From the NCBI GenBank assembly GCA_021234155.1, contig JAJEKV010000034.1, forward strand, positions 4,726,028 to 4,790,027: a DNA stretch of 64,000 nt, in the 5' to 3' direction. The number at the start of each line of letters is the position of its first letter. Position 1 is the stretch's first letter. This DNA is from Isoetes taiwanensis (lineage: Eukaryota; Streptophyta; Lycopodiopsida; Isoetales; Isoetaceae). Of the stretch, positions 56,106 through 64,000 are shown one piece after another. The notes under the pieces are model-generated. The model did no database searches. It worked only from the letters and a program-made list of their open reading frames with translations, and was not told the origin of the DNA. A program made the position numbers and the translations under genes.

Positions 56106-56996
56106 TGACTAACATTTCTGAGAATCCACGCTGCATTAACGTAACATGTTAACTTCAACTTGTGAAGCAGCTCCACAAAAATTTCCTGCTGGTATTTCCC
56201 CAAATAAGATAGCCCCTGAGTTTATTTTGTTGCATCTCTAGCAACTCTTTCAACGAAGAGGAAAAGTTCTTCCACAGAGTGGAGAAGTTCGCGCATTTCG
56301 GAAAAGCATGGCACTCATATAAGTGCTTTCATATAATAAGGGTAAAACCATAACTCTCGTGATGTTTTGCCTTTGTCCAAGCTTTTTTTCCAAGTGATAA
56401 GAGCTTAGATGTGCCTGCCCTAGTCACTTTGATAGAGTGTCAGGAATGATCTAATCAAATGATAGATGTACATAAAAGTACATTAAATAGATGTACTAAA
56501 TGATGACATGGTTTATCCATAACATATGTATACCGTGTAATGATAAACATTATCAAGTGGGACGTCATGCTGAGATGTTGACTTCTTTATAGGCTTCTCT
56601 ACTCGTTTTCTTTTAAACTTACCTATGTACTAGATGTTCTGCATTTAAAACACCTTGTTGATTAATGACTCAAAATTTCCTTGTGTATATTGGGATGCTT
56701 TCTTTTAGCTTGATACATCGGACCAAATGCCTTGAATTGTCTATGTGTCACTGTACAATTGGAGCTCTAGAGATCAGATGCAAAGTTTTCAAAAGACGTC
56801 GCTTTCAAGGCCTTTATCTGAAATATGAAAGTGATTTCTCTGATTAAGGAAGTTAAACTACGTTGGATAACAGAGTCTAGATCAAAATGCCACTTCTTGA
56901 ATTAGTAATATGCCAATTCTAAATAAATATTCTATGTTTTTTGGCAGATCCATGTCAGATAGTTGTTGTTGATGGTGGTGTCTCTTATATATAATA

Positions 56997-57066
56997 CAGA
57001 AGACAAATATCTAAACCGGACACTAGACTACAGACCCAGTGTGGCGGCGCACCTCTTCCAAAAAGG
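56997..57066 (+). repeat. Dispersed direct repeat, copy 2
   Basis: Partner of 55823-55893, 1175 bp downstream: 'cagaagacaaa', 'agactacagacccagtg', 'ggcggcgcacctctt'. Lies about 85 bp before the first exon of the ParB-like gene. Confidence 0.7.
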
Positions 57067-57149
57067 TTGGTACTTTCATTCATAATGTTTGTTTGTTAAA
57101 CCAAAAAGAAGGTTCAATGCATTCATTTTATATATATTGTATTCCTTAG

Positions 57150-58101
57150 GTGAAAATGTGCAAAATAGGAACATGGTCTGTTATGGTTCACACTAGAAAC
57201 AAAACTCCCATCCCATTTGTTCCTCTAGCTTACACACCACCAAAGAGAAGGCGACAGAAGCATTCATATTTACTGGAGGTATTCAAAGAAGAAGCAAAAT
57301 CTATAGCCCTTGACAAAGTGTTAACCGAATCAGCAATGACCAAAGATATCGAAAGTCCAATGGCAGAGAAAGGGAAACCAAGTGATATTTAGGATATGAC
57401 TGCCACTGATCCATAATTTGCCCAGGTGAGTGGTTCTCAAATTGGATCATTTTCTTTTTCTCCTTGTGAAATATTTAATCATGAACTTTGTTTAGGTTTT
57501 TGCTCATGAGATGGTGGCTGACATAATGAGCAAATGTCGCATTGAGAGAGGAACAGAACCTCCCAAGATTCCCCTTTGTCGTGTTTTGCGAAATGAAGCC
57601 GTGCGTGCAGTGTCAAAATCCGATACTAAAATGAAAGATATTCTTCGTAATGACGGATATTTACCTGAGAAAGGAAAGTTTATACTATCCATGAAATCCA
57701 TTAAGAGATGTGATGTTCCAGTTACAGACTCTATTCGCTCTAAATGGGATGATTATTGGAATGAAGTTAACGATGACTTTGAGAAGGAACTTGAAGCTTC
57801 CAAGGAGTGGAAGGACTTGTCAGGCAAAATGTTCCTTTGCTGGGACGGTAACCATAGAACAGTAGCGTGGATGGAGAAGATACATTACAACCATCAATTC
57901 TGTTATAAGAAGAGCAGGCACATTCGAGTCGAAGTGTCTTTCGTTGACGTGGAGAAGTGTCATGTTCAACAACTCATTTCGGCCCTCAATAGAGTTAACG
58001 AGTAAGTGAGTTACATGTTTTGCATTGTTATGGTTTTGAATTATGTTGATGATTTTCATGTGTATTTCAGGTTGAATGAAGATGGTGTTGTTCATAACAC
58101 T
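57150..58101 (+). pseudogene. ParB/sulfiredoxin-like protein gene, nonsense-bearing and interrupted
   Basis: Three exons can be joined in phase: 57150-57425, 57496-58001 and 58071 onward, with GT-AG introns of 70 and 69 bp. Exon 1 encodes a basic stretch (PPKRRRQKHSYLLEVF). Exon 2 encodes SIRSKWDDYWNEVNDDF and then MFLCWDGNHRTVAWMEKI. The DGNHR core resembles the G-x-H-R nucleotide-binding motif of ParB and sulfiredoxin folds, so a ParB/Srx-like domain is the best guess. Exon 1 holds two in-frame stops, TAG at 57390 and TAA at 57414, each one C-to-T step from a glutamine codon. Exon 3 (LNEDGVVHNT) runs straight into a (GGAA)n LINE tail at 58102. So the copy is probably dead. The true start may lie in an upstream exon. 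Function unknown. Confidence 0.55.
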
Positions 58102-58500
58102 AGGAAGGAAGGAAGGAAGGAAGGAAGGAAGGAAGGAAGGAAGGAAGGAAGGAAGGAAGGAAGGAAGGAAGGAAGGAAGGAAGGAAGGAAGGAAGGAAGG
58201 AAGGAAGGAAGGAAGGAAGGAAGGAAGGAAGGAAGGAAGGAAGGAAGGAAGGAAGGAAGGAAGGAAGGAAGGAAGGAAGGAAGGAAGGAAGGAAGGAAGG
58301 AAGGAAGGAAGGAAGGAAGGAAGGAAGGAAGGAAGGAAGGAAGGAAGGAAGGAAGGAAGGAAGGAAGGAAGGAAGGAAGGAAGGAAGGAAGGAAGGAAGG
58401 AAGGAAGGAAGGAAGGAAGGAAGGAAGGAAGGAAGGAAGGAAGGAAGGGAAGGAAGGAAGGAAGGAAGGAAGGAAGGAAGGGAAGGAAGGAAGGAAGGAA
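58102..58500 (+). repeat. (GGAA)n microsatellite, about 100 copies
   Basis: AAGG repeats run unbroken from 58102 to about 58448 (roughly 87 units) and then with two G insertions to 58500. The tract reads as (RKEG)n in all three frames and is not a gene. Its right edge meets 'tttatttatttttatcgtcc', the 3' end of a minus-strand LINE, so it is most likely the expanded 3' tail of that LINE. Confidence 0.97.
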
Positions 58501-58503
58501 TTT

Positions 58504-59730
58504 ATTTATTTTTATCGTCCACGGAGACCAATTGGTCTATGGGACCTAATACAAAAAGTGCAAAAGCGGATTACTACCCCGGATTAAAAACCCCGCCCGG
58601 CAAGGGTTTCGAGGGAAAACTGCGGGCAAAGAATCAGCAAAACCGCTCCAATATATGAAATGCAAAAACACACAAATATATACACTCATGTACCATACCC
58701 ATAGTGCTCGACGCTGAGCGGCCAAAGGGGCAAAGGTGGGCTCGCGATCCAAAACCCCTGAATCGACCCGCATTGTTTCATCGGGCAAATGTAGGGGCAA
58801 GTCCGGCCGTATTAAGGGGAACGATCCGCCCGATCCGACCGAATCCTCGGGCAACTCTAGAAAGTGTGAGACTCATCCTCAATGGCACCCGTTTGACAAA
58901 GACCGATAGAGCCTGCTTCCGGCGGGGGCTCCCCGCTCGGGAGATGGTGGGCACCCGTGCGAATGGAGGCAATGAGTCCCCAAGCTTTGGGCGGTACCGA
59001 ACGCAGTAGAGCTGCGGGTCCCGCCAACGCTGGGTTGATGTGCTCCTTGTAATAAGCCATTTTGACCTGCTCTAGAGCGCCGGGGTCACAGAGCTTGCCA
59101 AGGAAGCAAAGGTCCGTTATTCACGCAAGTTGTCATGATCGGCCTCTGTGGTGCACTGCGCATCGTTCTCTGCATGTTCCATCTGGGCGAACCACTGATC
59201 TCTCTTACCCCTCCAACAGGCCGGAACCGCTGCGGGCCCTGAGCCACAGCGTAAGCCAAGTCGAGCCGAGAGCATCACCCATATTAACCACTTTCGGAAG
59301 TATACGATGTGTCTATCAAGGGCTGCCGTTTGGCGGCAAGAATCTAGTTTCTATGCCAGAATCGATGGGGGACCAAGGTTGCACCCCAAGTGCCCGTGCC
59401 AAAATGCCTTCATGCACTGCTCCAAGTCATTCCAGGTCGCCAAAGAGACAATGGGACCCCAAACCTCGACCGTGAGAAGGGCAGAGGCTCGACCCGGCGC
59501 CCGAAGCAGTGTGATGTGATGGCTCCAATCATAGAGCTCTCGCACGGTGGTTGTTCTACATGGCATAAAAGCACTTTCCAGCTCGGCTTCTTTGTCACCC
59601 ATAGCGGATGGGCGTCTCTCAACAGGCGAGGAGGGGAACTCCACCCCGGGGTTCACCTCTATGTAAAGGGATATGGCATGTGCATTCCGGGGGGAGAAAC
59701 CCCTCCAGTATACGGCTCTCCCCCATAGAA
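58504..59730 (-). mobile_element. LINE, second copy, 5'-truncated
   Basis: The 3' signature 'ttttatcgtccacggagacc' and 'ggtttcgagggaaaa' match the LINE at 16.3 kb. Going up the minus strand, 58857-59060 encodes HINPALAGPAALL, KAWGLIASIRTGAHHLPSGE and GAIEDESH, the same C-terminus as in that copy. 59351-59656 encodes VEVWGPIVSLATWNDLEQ. The copy ends (5' truncation) near 59730. Frames are broken. A target duplication was not found. Confidence 0.82.
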
Positions 59731-60028
59731 ACCCCTATGTATACAGTCTGGTGTTTGTGAAAAATAATACCTGATTCCATACTTTTACGCCTAGTCCAAT
59801 CCCCATTGACCCTACCCTTAATTAACCTTATTTTTACGTCGGGATATCACTAATGTAGCCTACCCTCTACCTTATATTTACATTCAGCCTCCTAATTTTG
59901 CACAGGACTAGAGGACTGTAGAGCTCCATGAAGGTTTAGGGTTCAATGGTTCAATGGTCCCTCTTAGTTCATTGGTGGTCACCCGGGTGGTCACTGAAAA
60001 AAAGAAAAGCAGGGAACACCAACCAACA
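59731..60028. other. No gene recognised
   Basis: Spacer between the LINE and a minisatellite. Confidence 0.5.
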
Positions 60029-60205
60029 GGGTTAATAGATTTTTTTATTGGGTTAATAGTTAATAGGGTTAATAGATTCTATTATTGTGTTAATAGGGTT
60101 AGGCTAATAGTGTTAATAGTTAATAGTTATTGGGTTAATAGGGTTAATAGATTGTATTATTGTGTTAATAGGGTTAGGCTAATAGGGTAATAGGGTTTAT
60201 TATTG
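60029..60205 (+). repeat. GGGTTAATAG minisatellite
   Basis: GGGTTAATAG-type words repeat throughout. A 75-bp higher-order unit, 'gggttaatagatt' plus '.tattattgtgttaatagg' and 'gttaggctaatag', occurs at 60066 and 60141. Not a telomere: the unit is not TTTAGGG. Confidence 0.88.
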
Positions 60206-60390
60206 GGTGGCACGCCTTTTCAGATTTTACGTTATGGCAATAAGATTTTTCATTAAGGTTTATCATTAAGGTTTTGGCGGGCATTATGGCTCGGCATGCA
60301 ACTATATAATCCGACCTCCATCTCCTTCGACTTCCATCTCCTTCGTTCGACCTCCATCTCCTTCGCCTTCTACTTCTTTCAATCTGTCGG
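60206..60390 (+). other. Possible leader with CCTCCATCTCCTTCG repeats
   Basis: The words 'cgacctccatctccttcg' and 'cttccatctccttcg' recur three times at 60309-60366, in a pyrimidine-rich tract like a plant 5' UTR, before an ATG at 60391. Confidence 0.4.
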
Positions 60391-60598
60391 AATGGCCCGG
60401 ACCAAGACCACCGCCAAACGCCCGCTGGATGAATCACAGCCGGATCGGATCCGGATCCGGTTCCCGAATCCGTTTTTCCGAGCATTCTCGGCGGTTCGCA
60501 CCACAATGAAAATTGTGGCTCGATTTACCTGTGCAGAGGTGTCTCGCTTGCAAGAAATAGGAGCTTACCTTCCGAAAAGGTTTTGCGCAAAGGGTTGA
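60391..60598 (+). CDS. Small unknown ORF, possibly a gene fragment
   Basis: Starts MARTKTTAKRPLDESQ and ends KRFCAKG, 69 residues, basic at the front. An overlapping frame goes on from GFAQRVDGVHVNEERVGD to VESRCLLWTRV (to about 60697), so a one-base slip may have broken a longer gene. The pyrimidine-rich leader supports a transcript. No family recognised. The first ten residues only superficially recall histone H3. Confidence 0.3.
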
Positions 60599-60960
60599 TG
60601 GGGTGCATGTCAATGAAGAGCGTGTTGGAGATGAAAATTTTTGTGAAGACAATGAACTGTTCGTGGAGTCAAGATGCCTCCTCTGGACACGCGTCTAGTG
60701 GCTTGTTCCCCTTCTTAGTATCCTAGGTTTTTGCTTTCACGGCTATGTATATGAAATCCCCCGGGCTCCTTAACTTATGTTGTGAACAAGTCTGATGTAA
60801 ACTTTTGGCCCAGATGTTTTTTTTTGTGCATGATATGTAAACTGGCCTATATGTAAACTGGCTTGGGCAGCTTGTGACGGTTCCTTTTTATGTGAATCCC
60901 ATGTGAATACATAATATGATATGATATGGTTTCTGAAATTTTGTCTCTTGATTTCGTACT

Positions 60961-61231
60961 GGGTGTAAATATGGTAATGCTACCCAAAAAGCACCATCCG
61001 GACAAGTGCTTTAGGTGCTTTGCTTGAAGACATTTCTCTTCAACGACCTTAGAGTTGTTACTTAAAAAACAATATATATGATGTAGGAAGGCAAGGAGCG
61101 ATGATATAGATCTCGTGGAGGAGCATATAAATTGTGGAGGTCAAGTTATGACACATTTTTTCTTAGTCATAGGTGCTTTAGGTGCTATGTGCTTTCGCGC
61201 TTTTTTGGGTAGCATTACCATATTTACACCC
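60961..61231. mobile_element. MITE, 271 bp, with TACT target duplication
   Basis: The left end GGGTGTAAATATGGTAATGC continues TACCCAAAAA. The right end is its exact complement (61202-61231), giving perfect 30-bp terminal inverted repeats. TACT stands on both outer sides (60957-60960 and 61232-61235). The interior is AT-rich without coding potential, with 'aggtgctt' words near both ends. The 4-bp duplication does not single out a superfamily. Confidence 0.92.
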
Positions 61232-61235
61232 TACT

Positions 61236-62216
61236 GCAACATATATTCAGGTTAGGTAGTTTGGAAGTATTGTTTAGAAGTATAGTCTGTAGGAAAAATG
61301 GTGCAGTTATCATATGAAATCTCTTTTTTCTATTACTTGACAGGAAATTAAAGATCTGTAGGTAGGGTTAGGGTTATTCATTTGATACATCAGATCAATA
61401 CAGTGCCTTACTTACGAGTTGTGTTTAAATGTTTATAACCCTTAAATGTTCATGCTTAAATCAGTGTTTAGATGTTAAAATGTCCATGTAATAATGTTCA
61501 TGCTTTGCTAAAAATAATTGCATACCTCTGTTTGGTTTTCAGAAGGAAAGATACAAGTGCAGGCAGCCATTTTTTAGCAAGACCATAAACTTTATAAAGC
61601 ATATGAGTAACCATTGTTTCTGCCTTAAACAATCACAAGTAAAACCCTTAAGTAGGATCACAATCACAAGTAAAACCCTTAAGTGTTTTGAACATAATGT
61701 TTAAGCAAACAGATTGTTATTGCATTCCCAGGCCAGCCTTTATGTATCAAAATCAGGCATAGAGTTTTAGGCATCCGAGTTATGCAACTTCAAACCGTAA
61801 TATTATCTTAAAACTAAGTTGCTGCCAGATAGGACATAAAATTATTCTTGTGATCTTTCCCATTGTCTTCTCCTTTCAAACCTTCAGTTCATCATGTAGC
61901 TGCTATCTCATAAAGTAAACCAAGCCGAGTTCTTGGTTTTTTTGAAGGCTGATACTTCTTTCTCTTAAGGCTAAAATATAAATGGCAAAATGTAGTCTTA
62001 CCATGCTGCCATAAGGAGTATCTGCTTCCATAATTAAACAACTGCATGTTGTTTGATAATATCTGCCTCAGCCTGCTGCATTCCCTAAAGCTTTTGCTTT
62101 CCCTTGTCCCCTACAAAACAAAAAAAAAAATAATAGTTAGTAGCAGACTATAACCATTTAATGGCCCTAATGACATGGCTATCCTACCATTATTTTGCTC
62201 AATGTTACAAACTTAT
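61236..62216. other. No gene recognised
   Basis: AT-rich. The phrase 'ggatcacaatcacaagtaaaacccttaagt' is partly doubled at 61626-61680. It probably includes the 3' side of the minus-strand gene that ends at 62217. Confidence 0.5.
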
Positions 62217-64000
62217 TCAAAAAACCCTATCATTATCATGCAGATGGTAAATGTTTTTGGCAGGGTCATATTTTAAACATGCAAGGGATATGATAGACTC
62301 AAGGTCTATGAGTCTATTATCGGTCAGATCGTATGTAAACCATATGGACTTGGCATCCTTGCCAACGTATTTTCTGTAATATGCTAGATTTAGCTGAACT
62401 TCAAAGGAAGGGCGTCTAACCAAGTCCACGGGCTCTCTACTCTCTCTCCACGCACTGCCAGACTTCCTCCTCATGCTCAATACCCTTCCAAGGTACCAAA
62501 CCTTTTGAATTGACACAGATTTCTGCTTCTTTTTGGCTGTAGCATGTCTAGTCTGTGGTACCACCATTTCTTCCACAGGTTCTTCAAAGTAGACCGCACA
62601 GTCTGTTCCAATGCCTAGTAGAGTCAGTGCATTAACATTATTATCTTCAATGGAATATACCAAAGTCCTAACTCTCGTCAACCTATCCTTCGAAAGCCAC
62701 GGGTTTCCATTCAAATGACTCACAATGGTTGACTTAAAGATTCTCTTCCCTTCCATCTCAACATGCCAAGATACATGAAAGGGCTTTTTCCTTTCACATT
62801 CATCCAACATTTCATCAAATACATGACGTAATTCAGAGCTGGCCACATCAGCCTCACTTACTACTTCTTCACCTTGAGGCTCCGTGCTCTCTTCCACAAC
62901 ATCGGTCTCATCTCCTACAATGTTAGAACTCAAGTCTAGCGAGAAATTACTTTTAAAGCATTCCATGGTTCATTAAACCATGGATCAGTGCCCGTGCATG
63001 TAATACCGACACTCTCACACAATTCTTGTGCAGCAGTAAGCCCTTCCTTTAAAGCAGCAACAATCTTCTCGTCCGTATCCACGCCACTATAATCTGCAAG
63101 GTCACAGTTCAGCACTTTACCATCAGTATCTACCTTTTTTTCTAACTCCTGCCAAATGTGCTCTTGCTTGACATGAGCTGCCGGAAATAAGAGGGTCGTG
63201 GCAGCCTGAAATTCAGAGATATGATTCAAAGCAGAGGCATGACAAAATGACATGACAATTGCACATCTATGAAGGTTTCCCGACTAATGAAGTTTTTACT
63301 CAACGAATATGTGCTTTGGTCCTTCAACCATAGCCTCCAAAGTCTGTTATGAACAAGAACTTGAATCATTAGCAAATTACCAGAATTTCAGTTAACAATC
63401 CAAACTAAGAGAAGCAAAAGCTATTCTTGCATACCTAAAAAAAAAGGAAACTGTTGCAGCAGCCTTAACCCTTGCTCTCAGGTCCATAGTAGGTGACAAG
63501 AAGATGTCAATATAGGTCGCCACAATTTCCAAATAAACTTTTGTCCCCAAATTCCGAGCTGGTGGGCTGCGGTACCATTTTCTCGAGGTCGCCCAAGCAC
63601 CCTTGAACCTTTCTAGAGGCAAGGCGTTGGGCAGCCCTCCGCCTTTTGCCTATCCTGTAAACCTTCACATCTCCAAGTTCCAGCCCATGCCTCCCTTGGC
63701 ATAACTCAAAGACATGGTGTATGTCATTAAGAGTGACTAGCTTTCGTTCCTAAGTACAATCTTCTAGATGCACTGTCCAACGGATTAACAAGCTTCTTGC
63801 CATTGTGCACGAAATCTTGATCATGCAGCCCATAAACATCATCATTAATTGAGGCACTTAAAGGCCAACCAATCCATGGCACTTCAAATGTAGAGTCCTT
63901 AGAGCCCTTTGATGTGTAGTCCTCAAACATGCATGCTCTTCGTCTTGAATCTCCATCCGAAAATGTGGCGATTAGAGGGCCAACAACCATTCTCAAGTGT
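62217..64000 (-). pseudogene. Decayed copy of a large unknown protein, partial at the window edge
   Basis: Minus-strand pieces, in order: 63996-63727 (WIGWPLSASINDD, GLHDQDFVHNGKKLVNPLD), 63747-63560 in another frame (VTLNDIHHVFELCQ, QRLASRKVQ), then 63560-63435 (GTKVYLEIVATYIDIFLSP). A 91-bp GT-AG intron (63344-63434) joins FFF to RLWRLWLKDQSTYSLSKNF. Then 63253-62936 (MSFCHASALNHIS, AALKEGLTAAQELCESVGI) and 62966-62217, which holds SKDRLTRVRTLVYS and KVWYLGRVLSMRRKSGSAW and ends HDNDRVF. Neighbouring pieces clearly belong together but need frame changes near 63750, 63550, 63245 and 62960. That many breaks mark a pseudogene. The order of phrases resembles a family of long uncharacterised multi-copy proteins in plants and some animals, known to me only by look. 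Function unknown. Confidence 0.6.

Noticed and set aside
58006-58587. Long open frame encoding (RKEG)n, about 190 residues
   Set aside because: It is the GGAA microsatellite read in frame; all three frames are open in the same way and it ends in LINE sequence.
60029-60205. Interstitial telomere repeat
   Set aside because: The unit is GGGTTAATAG with a 75-bp period, not TTTAGGG or TTAGGG.
60391-60598. Histone H3-like start MARTKTTAKR
   Set aside because: Similarity stops after ten residues; no histone fold follows.
1-64000. CRISPR array or bacterial operon structure
   Set aside because: Tandem repeats here lack regular unique spacers, and genes have spliceosomal introns, so the DNA is eukaryotic.

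Overview
This window looks like nuclear DNA of a land plant with a large, transposon-rich genome. The evidence is intron-bearing genes with GT-AG introns, a plastid-targeted fatty-acid exporter, and remains of nearly every plant transposon class. The sparse genes and the type of multi-copy unknown families make a fern or other non-seed plant my best guess. That is inference only, because no marker here fixes the clade. Two genes read as intact: a FAX3-type chloroplast fatty acid exporter (32275-34374, +, six exons) and a D-aminoacyl-tRNA deacylase (49540-52324, -, seven exons). They are unrelated single-copy housekeeping-type genes with no operon-like link.

Layout. 1-0.95 kb: nothing recognised. 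0.95-11.4 kb: an old, badly broken Ty3/gypsy LTR retrotransposon with both LTRs, RT, RNase H and integrase remnants, and about 3.8 kb of further coding-like sequence after pol. 12.2-14.9 kb: short repeats and a possible unknown multi-exon gene. 15.3-26 kb: a three-level nest. A Mutator-like (MULE) transposase gene is split by a LINE with a 7-bp target duplication, and the LINE is split by a 5.7-kb CACTA-like DNA transposon with a 3-bp duplication. Taking out the two insertions restores both reading frames. The CACTA-like element also carries a small inverted-repeat element and a LINE 3' scrap. 26.2-27.2 kb: a degenerate GGATCC-rich minisatellite. 27.7-28.5 kb: an L1-type LINE fragment. 30.6 kb: a 119-bp foldback. 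31.7 kb: a tRNA-headed SINE-like element. 32.3-34.4 kb: FAX3.

34.4-42.3 kb: mostly featureless AT-rich DNA with local tandem duplications and one CACTA-like subterminal region. 42.3-47.6 kb: a chromodomain Ty3/gypsy element (chromovirus) with a hAT fragment inside its pol gene, and a 3' LTR that carries an extra 234-bp tandem unit with a tRNA-shaped antisense motif. 49.5-52.3 kb: DTD. 57.1-58.1 kb: a ParB/sulfiredoxin-like gene with two nonsense codons, running into a roughly 400-bp (GGAA)n tract that is the tail of a second LINE copy (58.5-59.7 kb). 61 kb: a 271-bp MITE with a clean 4-bp target duplication. 62.2-64.0 kb: a decayed copy of a large unknown protein family, continuing past the window edge.

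Coordinates of exons, target duplications and terminal repeats were read base by base. Transposon outer limits marked approximate are estimates from where similarity stops.
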